NCBI GenBank assembly: GCA_963814055.1
Contig: CAWFBJ010000025.1
Location: 124,001-188,000 of the forward strand
Length of the DNA stretch: 64,000 nucleotides
Source of the DNA: AWTP1-13 sp963814055
GTDB taxonomy: Bacteria > Pseudomonadota > Alphaproteobacteria > Rhizobiales > Hyphomicrobiaceae
Direction of reading: 5' to 3'
Part shown: positions 18,264-28,086 of the stretch, one piece after another
Layout: each line of letters starts with the position of its first letter
How positions within the stretch are numbered: position 1 is the first letter of the stretch
Translations under genes and position numbers: made by a program
The notes under the pieces: generated by a model
Databases searched by the model: none
Told to the model about the DNA's origin: nothing
What the model saw: the letters and a program-made list of their open reading frames with translations, nothing else

Positions 18264-19301
18264 ATGGAAAACAATGTCGCGCTGAGCGGTGTCCTGCTAC
18301 GCAGACGTCTGACCATGGTTGGAGGGCTGGCAACAATACTGGCGGCCCTTATGCTCGCGGCGTCGCTCATCGGCGCCTATCCGCTCACATTTCCCGAGAT
18401 GATGTCGGCCATCGGCCGCTGGCTGACCAGTGCGCCGGCACAGGGACAAATCGATACCGTGCTGTTCGAGGTGCGCCTGCCGCGCGTGTTTGCGGCCGTT
18501 CTTGTTGGCGCGGCGATCGCCGCCGCCGGGGCCGCCTACCAGACGCTGTTTCGCAATCCGCTGGTGTCGCCCGACATTCTGGGCGTCTCCACCGGCGCCG
18601 GCCTCGGGGCCGTGCTGGGGATTTTTCTGTCCCTGCCGGTGGCGGGCATCCAGCTCAGCGCCTTTGTTGTTGGTCTCGCCACCGTTGGCCTCGTCTACGC
18701 GGTCGCCTCCGTGGTGCACGGCCGCGAACCGATCCTGGTGCTGGTGCTCGCCGGTGTGGTGGTGGGTTCGCTCGCAGGCGCCGCGATTTCGCTGCTGAAG
18801 ATACTGGCCGATCCTTACGACCAGCTTCCAGCCATCGTGTTCTGGCTGCTCGGCAGCCTCTCCGCCATCCGCAAGGGCGAGGTGTGGGCGGCAGCACCGC
18901 TGGTGCTCCTAGGACTCGTGCCGCTCATACTTCTGCGCTGGCGCATCAACGTGCTGTCACTCGGCGACGAGGAGGCCAAAGCGCTGGGCGTCGAGGCCGG
19001 GCGTCTGCGGCTGCTCGTGGTTACCGCCGCCACGCTCATGACCGCCAGCGTGGTCGCTATATCCGGTGTGATCGGATGGGTCGGCCTCGTCATTCCGCAC
19101 ATTGCCCGGATGTTGGTAGGTCCCAGCTTCGACCGGCTGCTGCCGACCGCCATGCTCCTTGGCGCGAGCTATCTGCTTCTTGTCGACACGCTTGCCCGCA
19201 CCATGGCGCGCATCGAGGTGCCGATCGGTATTCTCACCGCCGTCATCGGTGCCCCATTCTTCCTTTGGCTGCTTGCCCGCGGCCGCGAGGGCTGGTCATG
19301 A
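18264..19301 (+). CDS. FecCD-family ABC transporter permease
   Basis: A 345-residue permease with about ten membrane helices of the BtuC/FecCD family, which imports iron-siderophores, haem or cobalamin. Diagnostic parts are EVRLPRVFAAVLVGAAIAAAG, AYQTLFRNPLVSPDILGVSTGAG, GEVWAAAPLVLLGL, and VIGWVGLVIPHIARMLVGP followed by PIGILTAVIGAPFFLWLLAR. It overlaps the ATPase start (ATGA). No periplasmic binding protein or TonB receptor lies beside it, so the substrate cannot be named. Confidence 0.92.
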   Translation: MENNVALSGVLLRRRLTMVGGLATILAALMLAASLIGAYPLTFPEMMSAIGRWLTSAPAQGQIDTVLFEVRLPRVFAAVLVGAAIAAAGAAYQTLFRNPLVSPDILGVSTGAGLGAVLGIFLSLPVAGIQLSAFVVGLATVGLVYAVASVVHGREPILVLVLAGVVVGSLAGAAISLLKILADPYDQLPAIVFWLLGSLSAIRKGEVWAAAPLVLLGLVPLILLRWRINVLSLGDEEAKALGVEAGRLRLLVVTAATLMTASVVAISGVIGWVGLVIPHIARMLVGPSFDRLLPTAMLLGASYLLLVDTLARTMARIEVPIGILTAVIGAPFFLWLLARGREGWS

Positions 19302-20086
19302 GCGGCCCCATGCTGGAGGTGCGTTCGCTCGGGTTCGGCTACGGTGCCAAGGCGGTCGGGCGGGGCGTGGATCTCGAGGCCCGTCCGCGCGAGGTGCTGT
19401 GCCTGCTGGGTCCGAACGGCTCGGGCAAGACCACGCTATTCAAGACCATGCTGGGGCTGCTGCCGCCGCAGGCCGGCGAGGTTCGCCTCGATGGGATTGC
19501 CCTGGCCAAACTGACACGCCCCCAGATCGCACGCCGTGTCGCCTATGTACCGCAGGCGCACGCGGCGCACTTCCCGTTCACGGTCATCGACATGGTCGTC
19601 ATGGGGAGAACAGCGCACCTTGGGATATTCGCCTCGCCGACGCGGGAGGACAGGCGCCGGGCTCTCGCGGCTTTGGCGACGCTCGGCATCCCGGAACTTG
19701 CGCAAACCGAATATACCCGTATCAGCGGCGGCCAGCGCCAGCTTGCCCTGATTGCGCGCTCCCTTGCCCAGGAAGCCCCTGCGATCATCATGGACGAGCC
19801 CACGGCCAGCCTCGACTTCGGCAACCAGGTGGTCGTGCTGTCAGAGGTCAAACGGCTGGCAGCCCAAGGACTGACCATCGTGCTGTCCACCCACGACCCG
19901 GATCATGCCTTCAGCGTGGGTGACCGCGTGGCGCTGCTCGATGGCGGACGGCTGATCGCCCAAGGCGCTCCCCGCGATGTGCTTACCCCCGAGCGGCTGC
20001 GGGCGGTCTATGGCGTATCGGTGGTGGTGGAACAGCTCTCCCAGGGCCAGATCGTTTGTGCCCCTGACTATGGCCTTTCGCGTTAG
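19298..20086 (+). CDS. FecE/BtuD-like ABC transporter ATP-binding protein
   Basis: The 262-residue ATPase for the overlapping FecCD permease. It has Walker A GPNGSGKTTL (about residue 37), the Q-loop in YVPQAHAAHFPFTV, the FecE-type DMVVMGRTAHLG, the signature ISGGQRQLALIARSLAQ, Walker B AIIMDEPTASLDFGNQ and H-loop STHDPDHAF. A FecC-FecE-like pair without its binding protein may share one encoded elsewhere. Confidence 0.92.
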   Translation: MSGPMLEVRSLGFGYGAKAVGRGVDLEARPREVLCLLGPNGSGKTTLFKTMLGLLPPQAGEVRLDGIALAKLTRPQIARRVAYVPQAHAAHFPFTVIDMVVMGRTAHLGIFASPTREDRRRALAALATLGIPELAQTEYTRISGGQRQLALIARSLAQEAPAIIMDEPTASLDFGNQVVVLSEVKRLAAQGLTIVLSTHDPDHAFSVGDRVALLDGGRLIAQGAPRDVLTPERLRAVYGVSVVVEQLSQGQIVCAPDYGLSR

Positions 20087-20224
20087 CCATCGCCCGGACG
20101 GACGTTGGCAAAGTGGATGCAATAGTGTCAGATGTCTGATCTTGTATGTGCGGCCGTGCCGGCGCCGGGCTTGTCCGGATCAAGTCGCGGGTGAAGCGCA
20201 AGGGCGCGCACTGCGGAGGCGCCT

Positions 20225-21025
20225 ATGCCTCGACGCGCGAAACACACGAGTGATAGAGAGCGGTCCCTGGTCCCGGGCGGGAGCTTTCTGGGCGAAAAGC
20301 TAACGGCCTTCTCTGCCGGAGTAAATGAACTCAAGACTTCAGAAGCCGTGCTCAACGCGCTCAACGAAGCCACGTCGCAATCTGCGCCTCTGCATGTTCT
20401 CGGTGTCGGCCGCTTTCCAGCCAAGGTCGGTGATTGGAAGGCGCTGAAGCTTGGTGAGTCTGTATTCGTGCACAAGGACGTGCCACGTGGCTGGTGGCAG
20501 GATTATTCAACCTACGGCCAGCACGCCTACGACCCGGGCATCATGATGGCGCGGATGAGCCTGGCTCCCTACACGTGGACCGAAAGCCGGCGCATGATCG
20601 AACCTATCGGCGTCGATCGCTGGGCCACGGACCTGGCGCTCAAGTACGGTATGCGAGACGGCTTGACTTGCCCGGTGGGCGGACGCTGGGTGCTGGCGTA
20701 CTGGTCCCGCAAAGTGCTCTCCGACGTGCTGTCACCCGAGGTCAGAGCCCTGGTCTTCATGGCCTCGTCGTTCGCCGTTATGCGCATCGAGGCCCTCGCC
20801 GGTCCGGATGCGATGCGATTCTCGGAGCGCGCGCAACTCACGCCCCGCGAGAGCGCAGTGCTACGCATGGTCGCGGGTGGCCGCGACATCAAGGCCATCG
20901 CCGAAGCACTCGAGCTGGGCGAAGAAACCATTCGCACGCATTTGATTAAGGCCAAGGTAAAACTGGGGGCTCGCAACCGTACGCAGGCAGTCGCCGAGGC
21001 CATCCGTCAGTACATCATTCCCTGA
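20225..21025 (+). CDS. LuxR family regulator with autoinducer-binding domain (LuxR solo)
   Basis: A 266-residue regulator. The N-terminal two thirds resembles an acyl-homoserine-lactone-binding domain: GWWQDYSTYGQHAYDPGIMM has the spaced W, Y and D-P residues typical of TraR/LuxR ligand pockets, followed by W in SLAPYTWTE. The C-terminal helix-turn-helix is LTPRESAVLRMVAGGRDIKAIAEALELGEETIRTHLIKAKVKLGARNRTQAVAEAI. No luxI-type synthase is nearby, so it may sense exogenous or unrelated signals. An 18-base tandem duplication spans its stop codon. Confidence 0.85.
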   Translation: MPRRAKHTSDRERSLVPGGSFLGEKLTAFSAGVNELKTSEAVLNALNEATSQSAPLHVLGVGRFPAKVGDWKALKLGESVFVHKDVPRGWWQDYSTYGQHAYDPGIMMARMSLAPYTWTESRRMIEPIGVDRWATDLALKYGMRDGLTCPVGGRWVLAYWSRKVLSDVLSPEVRALVFMASSFAVMRIEALAGPDAMRFSERAQLTPRESAVLRMVAGGRDIKAIAEALELGEETIRTHLIKAKVKLGARNRTQAVAEAIRQYIIP

Positions 21026-21052
21026 GCCTGCGACATTCCCTGAGCCTGCGAC
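21017..21052 (+). repeat. 18-bp perfect tandem duplication over the luxR stop codon
   Basis: ATTCCCTGAGCCTGCGAC is present twice in direct succession (21017-21034 and 21035-21052). The first copy holds the last codons and TGA stop of the LuxR gene; the second lies just after. The protein is unaffected by the duplication. Confidence 0.85.
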
Positions 21053-21271
21053 CGGCGCCAAGCAAGTCTCCCCCCAATTGGGGATGCGCCGCCCACTTGC
21101 GTGGCCCTATTTAACGCCGCGACAGAAAGCAAGCGGCTGGTGCCTAGCCCGCACCAGGCATCGGCTGCTTGCGGGCCGCGCCGTCTCGTTCCAGGAGCCA
21201 ACGTGCAAAGGGGACGCGTCTTGGCGCGGCCCATTTTCTGCGGCCCACCCTCACTCAGGTCAGACTGTGTT

Positions 21272-21508
21272 GTGACGAGACCATCCAACCTGTCCATTGC
21301 TCGACAAATCGGCGATGTGAACGCGCAGATCGCAGACACAGAGCTGCGGATCCTTCAGAGCCAGAAACGCGTCGAGAACCGACTTGCCAAAGGCGCCGAT
21401 GTGACGGAGCTGAGGTCGGCCATTGCCGTACTGACGGAGACTCTGACCGATCTCGAAGCCTGCAAAGTTCAACTCCAAGAGCAGCGACAGGGCTGCGGGG
21501 ACCGCTGA
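21272..21508 (+). CDS. possible small coiled-coil protein
   Basis: From GTG 21272 this would be a 78-residue, highly charged helical protein (DVNAQIADTELRILQSQKRVE, then TELRSAIAVLTETLTDLEACK) with heptad-like spacing, so a coiled coil is likely. The frame extends further upstream without a clear start, and no homologue is recognised. The gap of 246 bases after luxR shows nothing else convincing. Confidence 0.35.
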   Translation: MTRPSNLSIARQIGDVNAQIADTELRILQSQKRVENRLAKGADVTELRSAIAVLTETLTDLEACKVQLQEQRQGCGDR

Positions 21509-21729
21509 GCCAGTGATTGCTCAATAGTCACCACAATATTTTCCATTCAGGAAACCGCGAACAAGCCGCTGCGAATGCTCGTAACGCGAGCAGCGTGCGC
21601 TTTCGCGTCCCGGCGTGTGCCGGAGCGCAACCATTATTTAACCGCAATGGCTCCAAATAGTTCGGCCCGCACCCAAGGCTCCGGGCTTTCGTGTTTCTGC
21701 TCCCACCGACGCCTACAAGGAAAATCCCC

Positions 21730-22290
21730 ATGCGCCTCAGGCCTCCACTCCGCATGAGCGTAACGAGACGCGGGGAAAAGGAGCAAAGGCTGGGCGAATT
21801 CGTCGGCGACTACCTCGCCGAAGTACAGCAAGCGAGATCCCAGCCGGGCGCCGAGATTCTGCTCGTCGCCCGATCTGTGGAAAGCCCGGTCGTCAAGGCT
21901 ATCGCCGCGCAAGCTGCTGAAATCGTCGCCGCCGGCTACTCCGTACGGATGATCGTCGCGCAAACAGATGCCGACGCGATGCCGCGGGGATGGGCGCTCT
22001 CCGACGCCGTTGAGGTGGATTGCGAAGTGCGCTGGGCCCGGAAACCCAGGCTGATCGAAGCGCACGAGCAACTCGTGCTCGGGCCACAGACCTGCTGGAT
22101 CGGCGATTCGATGCGGCGCGAACCTGCCAAGTGTGACGCGTACGAGACATACATCGACGACTGCGCCAAGACCGCTGCATCCGCCATGGTGTCCTTCGAG
22201 CGTCTTTGGCAGACCAGTGAGCCCTTGCTTGCCGGCACACCCGTGCCGCCACGAGGCGATGAAACCGCAGGTCTGGCGCGCCGGCACTGA
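21730..22290 (+). CDS. hypothetical protein
   Basis: A 186-residue protein from ATG 21730, which follows AAGGAAAA at a suitable distance. It has no signal peptide or membrane segment. The body reads like an alpha/beta domain (AEILLVARSVESPVVKAIAA, AAGYSVRMIVAQ), suggestive of a Rossmann-like half, with acidic residues and several cysteines later (GPQTCWIGDSM, KCDAYETYIDDCAKTAASAM). I do not recognise the family. Confidence 0.5.
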   Translation: MRLRPPLRMSVTRRGEKEQRLGEFVGDYLAEVQQARSQPGAEILLVARSVESPVVKAIAAQAAEIVAAGYSVRMIVAQTDADAMPRGWALSDAVEVDCEVRWARKPRLIEAHEQLVLGPQTCWIGDSMRREPAKCDAYETYIDDCAKTAASAMVSFERLWQTSEPLLAGTPVPPRGDETAGLARRH

Positions 22291-22545
22291 CGGACCGCAT
22301 TGGCGCGTCCATCCCATCCGAAGCCTGCCTAGTGTACGTCGCTTTCTGAAGCATTAACCTTCGGCGGCTGGGCGAGCCGTGAGCGGGCGACGCCAGCAAT
22401 CACCAGAAAAAAGACGTAAGCCCTCGCAAGTGGGGAGAACAGGGCGCGTTCCGCCACTGTTCAGTCACGCTCTGGCTGTCCATTCTCCGTGCCGGCACAA
22501 GCTGCCTGCCAGAGAGTCGCCCCTTGCACGCCAGGATACGCCCCC

Positions 22546-25500
22546 ATGTTGTTCGCTCTTCGAGTGCTCACGTGCCTCGTCGCCATGCTTGCTGCGAGCG
22601 TCGCTATCGCGCAGGACACGTCCTTCACGCATGCGGGGGTGCAGGCTGACGCCAAGCGCTACGAAACCTTCTTGAGGGCCAACTGGCAGCCCGGTAACAA
22701 GCAGGGTCGTGAGCTGCGTGCCGAAGGCACCCGTCTGCTCGCCGCCGGCGCCGATTTCCGGGCCGCGTCGCGGTCCTTCGCCCACGCCGTCGTATTCGAT
22801 GCCAACGACGCCGAGTCGTGGACGAACCTTGCCCGCGCGCTGCTCGCCATCAAGCCCGACCAGGGCAGCGAACGCTATGAGCTGCCGGTCAACGCTTCGG
22901 GTGCAGCGTGGAACGCCTACACGCGTGCGCAGGCGCCGGCGGCCAAGGCAGCTGCGCTGTGGGTGCTGCACGAAGCCTTCAAGCGGCGCTCCTACTGGCG
23001 TCCGGCCATCGACGCCCTGCAGGCTGGCATAGCCCTCAACAAGACCGCCGAGGCACAGGACGCGCTGGAGAAACTCATCGCCGAGCACGGTTTTCGGATC
23101 GCCGAGTACAAGGTCGACACGGATGCAGCCCAGCCACGGCTGTGCATCCAGTTCTCCGAGCGGCTGGCGCCGGGAACGGTCGACTGGGCGCAGTATTTCA
23201 AGGTCAACGGCAAGGACCCGCAGGCGGTGAATGCCGAGGCGCGCCAGATCTGCCTGGACGGCTTCAATCACGGCCGTCGCTACGAGGTGCAGGTGAAGGC
23301 CGGCCTTCCCTCCGCTATTCGCGGAGAGACGCTGCTCAAGACGGCTGAGCTCGCGGTCTATGTGAAGGACCGCTCGCCGTCGGTGCGCGCCACCGGCCGC
23401 GGCTACGTGCTGCCGAACCGGGGCCAGCAGGGCATCCCGCTGGTCACGGTCAACACCGAGAAGGTGAAGGTCGAGGTCTACCGCATCGGCGACCGCAGCA
23501 TCGCGCAGGCGCTGCAAAGCGGCGATTTCCAGAAGCAGATCTCGTCCTATGAGATCAGCACGCTCAAGACCAAGAGCGGCGTACAGGTGTACAGCGGCGA
23601 AATGGCCGTCGCCTCCCGGCTCAACGAAGACGTGACGACGGCGTTCCCTGTCGCCGACGCGATCCCGCGACTGGAGCCTGGCGTCTATGTGCTGGCTGCC
23701 CATGCGTCGGACAAGCAGGACGAGGACAACGGCCGCAGCGCCACGCAGTGGTTCATCGTCTCCGATCTCGGCCTCACGGCCATCAACGGCGACGACGGCA
23801 TCCATGGCTTCGTGCGCTCGCTCGCGACCGCTACGGCGGTGGTGAACGCCAACGTCCGCCTGCTGGCTCGCAACAACGAGGTGCTGGGCACGGCCAAGAC
23901 CGACAGTCGCGGCTACGTGCGCTTCGATCCCGGCCTCAAGCGCGGCGAAGGCGGCCAGGCCCCCGCCGTGCTCGTGGCGGAGACGCCAGCCGGCGATTAC
24001 GCCTTCCTCGATATGGCGATCGCCGCCTTCGACCTGACCGACCGCGGCGTCAAGGGCCGTATCGAGCCGGGTCCCGTCGATGCCTTCGCCTACACCGACC
24101 GCGGCGTTTACCGCGCTGGCGAAAACGTGCACCTGACGACCCTGGTGCGCACCCGCTCGGGTGTCGCCGCCCCGGTTCCGGTCACGCTCATCATTTCGCG
24201 GCCCGACGGCGTGGAGCATTCACGCATTGCATTGACCGACCAGGGCTTGGGCGGGCGGGCGCACAGGATTGCGCTGGCCTCCTCGGCCATGACGGGCACT
24301 TGGCGCGTCAGGGTCCACACCGACCCCAAGGCCGGCTCCATCGCGCAAGCGGCCTTCCTCGTTGAAGACTTCGTTCCCGAGCGCCTGGAACTCAAGCTCG
24401 AGGCCGCGACCAAGGCCCTGAGCCCGCAGGAGCAAGGCACCATCAAGGTGGCCGGTCGCTATCTCTACGGTCCGCCGGCCGCCGGGCTCAACGTTGAAGG
24501 CGAAATCTCGGTTCGCCCCTCGACGAGGGACGTGGCAGGGTTTGCAGGCTTCAAGTTCGGGCTTGCCGACGAGCAGATCAGTCCTGTGCGCAAGCCGCTG
24601 GAGAAGCTTCCCGTTACCAACGCCGACGGCAAGGCCGATCTACTGATCGACCTGCCGGCGCTGGCCAAGACCAACCGGCCGCTCGAAGCCGACGTCATCG
24701 TGCGGCTGCGCGAATCCGGCGGCCGCACCATCGAGCGCACGATCTCGCTCCCCGTCGACATGAAGAGCGCCCGAATCGGCATCCGGCCGCTGTTCAAGGA
24801 CGGCGTGGTCGGCGAAGGCGACACCGCCAGCTTCGAGACCGTCATGCTCGACCCGGAGGGCAAGGCCATCGAGGCCAAGGGCCTGAAGTGGGAGCTGCTG
24901 CGCCTCGACCAGCGCTGGCAATGGTACAGCCGCGACGGCTCGTGGGCCTACGAACCGGTGACCAACACCCGGCGCGTGGCCTCGGGTAGTGCGGATGCCG
25001 CACCGGGCGCCCCCGCCAAGATCGAGGCGCGCCTGCAGTGGGGCCGCTATCGCCTGGAGGTGAGCGACTCGACGGGTCTCATTTCCAGCACCGTATTCAA
25101 TGCCGGCTACTGGGCCGATGAAGGTGCAGACAGTCCGGAAGTCCTCGATGTGGCGCTGGACAAGCCGAGCTACCGCGTCGGCGATATCGCCCGCGTCAAG
25201 ATCACCTCGCGCATCGCGGGGCGGGCCATGGTTGCTGTATTGAACTCCGGCCTCGTCACCGCCCAGGAAGTGGACCTCCCGGCCGGTGGCGGAGAGGTGC
25301 CGATCAGGGTCGGCGAAAGCTGGAATCCCGGTGCCTATATCACCGTCATGCTCTATCGCCCCATGGACGAGAAGGCCAAGCGCATGCCGAGCCGGGCTAT
25401 GGGCTTGCGCTGGCTGTCGGTCGACCAGGCCGCGCGCACAGTCGGCGTCAGCCTCGACGTTCCTGAAAAGGTGAAGTCGGGCAGCATGCTCACCGTCCCC

Positions 25501-27832
25501 ATCAAGCTGACGGGCCTGGCCGCCGGCGAGGAGGCGCGGGTGACGGTTGCCGCCACCGATGTCGGCATCCTCAACCTGACGCGCTTCGAAGTACCCAAGC
25601 CCGATGGCTGGTTCTTCGGCCAGCGGCGGCTGGGCAGCGAGATCCGCGATCTCTACGGCCGCCTGATCGACGGCATGCGTGCGGAGCGCGGCAAACTGCG
25701 CTCCGGCGGCGACGGCGGTGGCCTTGCCATGCAGGGCAGCCCGCCGGTCGAAGCGACGCTGGCATTGTTCTCGGGCATTGTGCAGATCGGTGCCGACGGA
25801 ACGGCAAAGGTCGAGTTCCAGCTCCCCGATTTCAACGGGCAGGTGCGGCTGACGGCGGTGGCGTGGAGCGCCGACAAGGTCGGCTCCGGCTCCAAGGACG
25901 TGATCGTGCGCGATCCGGTGGCCATGACGGTCTCCGGCCCGCGCTTCCTCACGCTGGGCGACCAAGCGCGGCTCGAGCTGGCGCTGCACAACGTCGAAGG
26001 ACAGGCCGGCACCTACACGGTGAACGGGCAATATGAGCTCGAGGCTGGTGCGCAAACCCAGCCGGGTTTCGAGCGCACCGTCAGTATCGCAGCCGGCGAG
26101 CGCAAACGCGAAAGCTTCCAGCTCAAGCCTAACGAAGTAGGCCTGACCAAGCTGGCAGTGCGCGTCACGGGTCCAGGCGGCATTGACGTCAAGCGCACGC
26201 TGACCTTCGACGTGAAAGTACCGGCTGGCGACATTCGCCGCATGTCGGTCGCCACGCTGGCAGCCAAGGGCGGCAAGATCTCCCTGTCGCATGACTTGGT
26301 GCAGGACCTGATCCCGCGCCGCACGAACGTGACTGTGACTGTCGGCCCGCAAGGCGCGCTGGATGTACCGGGTCTGCTCGCCTCACTCGACCGCTATCCG
26401 TACGGATGCGCCGAGCAGACGACCAGCCGCGCGCTGCCGCTGCTCTATGTCAACGACGTAGCCAAGCGCATCGGCATCGCCAGCGACACGCTGGTGCGCG
26501 AGCGCATCGACGGCGCCATCGCGCGCGTGCTCGAAATGCAGGAACTCCTCGGGCGCCTTCGGTATCTGGGGACCGTCCGACGGCGACATGTGGCTCACCA
26601 GCTACGTCACCGACTTCCTGACGCGTGCCAAGGAAGCCAACTACACGGTGCGCAAGCCGGCACTCGACCAGGCGCTCGATCGTCTGGCCAACTACATCAG
26701 CTACGCGCAGGACTTCGAGCGGGGCGGCGAGGCCAGGGCGTACGCACTCTACGTGCTGGCGCGTAACGGCCGGGCCCCGATCGGCGAGCTGCGCTACTAC
26801 GTCGACACCAAGCTCGACGACTTCGGCACGCCGCTGGCGCAAGCCCAGCTCGGCGCCGCGCTCGCCATGATGGGCGACCGGCCCCGTGCCGAGCGTGCCC
26901 TGCAGGCCGCCTTCAAGGGCGTCACGGGCAAGGACGACGGCGACTCGCGGCGCGACTACGGCACGTCCATGCGTGACGGCGCGGCCCTCATCACGCTGGC
27001 GTCCGAGACCGGCATCGCCAAGGCCGACGTGCCGCGCATGATCGAACTGGTGGCCAAGGCCTATGCGTCGAAGACCTACACGTCGACGCAGGAGCAGGCG
27101 TGGATGGTGCTGGCGGCGCGGTCGCTCGCCGACGAGGCCAAGAGCATGACGCTCACGGTCAACGGGCAGGCGCACCAGGGCCAGCTCATCCGCGGCCTCA
27201 CGGCGGCCGACCTCCAGGGTGGTAGCGTGACGATCACCAACACGGGCGACGCCCCGGCGGGTGCCGTGGTGTCCGTGATCGGCGCGGCGCTCACGCCCGA
27301 GCCTGCGATCTCCAAGGGCTTCACTGTCGAACGCACCTACTATGCGATGGACGGCAAGAAGATCGATCTCAAGAGCGCCACCGGCGGCACCGACCAGCTC
27401 AAGCAGAACGAGCGCATGGTGGTGGTGCTGAAGGTGGACGCTACCGAGACCGGCGGCCGCATCCTGCTGGTGGATCGCCTGCCGGCGGGCATGGAGATCG
27501 AGAACCCGCGGCTGGTCAACTCCGGCGACATCAAGAGCCTCGGCTGGCTCAAGACCACGCTGGCGCCGCAGCACACCCAGTTCCGGGACGATCGTTTCGT
27601 CGCCGCCTTCGACTTCTTCGGCGGCTCGGACGGGCGCCGGGGCCGGCGAGGCGGCGGCGACGAGGGTGGCGAGAACCGGGATCCGTCCTCGACCGCCACG
27701 GTCGCCTACATCGTGCGTGCCGTGACGCCGGGCAGCTACGTGCATCCGGCTGCCACGGTGGAAGATATGTACCGCCCCGACCGCTTCGCCCGTACGGCGG
27801 CCGGCCGGCTGGACATCACGGCCAAGGAGTGA
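22546..27832 (+). pseudogene. alpha-2-macroglobulin family protein (bacterial MG protein), one frameshift
   Basis: A very large secreted or membrane-anchored protein, about 1761 residues once one extra base near 26550 is removed (reading passes from VLEMQ to NSSGAFGIWGPSDGDMW). It has a signal peptide (MLFALRVLTCLVAMLAASVAIA), many MG/Ig-like domains, the bait-region neighbourhood and the thioester motif YPYGCAEQTTSR at about residue 1287, whose Cys and Gln form the covalent trap. Bacterial alpha-2-macroglobulins guard the periplasm against proteases. Its follower pbpC is the classical partner, which would repair the wall after breach. The break falls just after the thioester domain, and the downstream part remains well conserved, so a sequencing insertion is likely. 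Confidence 0.9.
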
Positions 27833-27897
27833 GGCCGGCCATGCCGAGGCGCGACAAGACAACGATGCGCAGCTTGATCGCAGGTCGCGCGGACCAG

Positions 27898-28065
27898 CTA
27901 CTTCTTCTTGGTCTTCTTGCCGGTCTCGGCCTTGCTCTTGCGCTTGAGATCCTGGCCGTGCGCCTTCTTGTAGGTCTGGATGTCCTTGAACTGCCCTTCG
28001 CTGTCACGCACAGCGTAGAGTTTCTTGCCGGCTGAACTGCGGTGCGTGGTGCGTTTGGTTGCCAT
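27898..28065 (-). CDS. small basic hypothetical protein
   Basis: A 55-residue lysine-rich protein from ATG 28065: MATKRTTHRSSAGKKLYAVR, then GQFKDIQTYKKAHGQDLKRK and a poly-Lys tail. GGAGAGATC precedes the start. Similar short basic proteins (KRTTHRSS-GKKLYAVRD) occur in Rhizobiales. It lies on the opposite strand between the macroglobulin gene and pbpC; role unknown, possibly nucleic-acid binding. Confidence 0.6.
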   Translation of the reverse strand: MATKRTTHRSSAGKKLYAVRDSEGQFKDIQTYKKAHGQDLKRKSKAETGKKTKKK

Positions 28066-28086
28066 TGATCTCTCCGATGATTTGCG

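Noticed and set aside
20127..20138. TCAGATGTCTGA palindrome upstream of the LuxR gene as a lux box
   Set aside because: Only five-base arms, much shorter than known lux boxes and without their sequence; too weak to list as a feature.
22465..24219. Long open frame on the minus strand opposite the alpha-2-macroglobulin gene
   Set aside because: High GC makes the opposite strand of a real gene open by default; the plus-strand protein has clear domains and the antisense reading is low-complexity Arg/Ala/Gly/His.
26540..26600. Programmed ribosomal frameshift in the alpha-2-macroglobulin gene
   Set aside because: No slippery heptamer or following structure stands out, and the same one-base-insertion pattern occurs in unrelated genes across the window, so a general cause is more likely.
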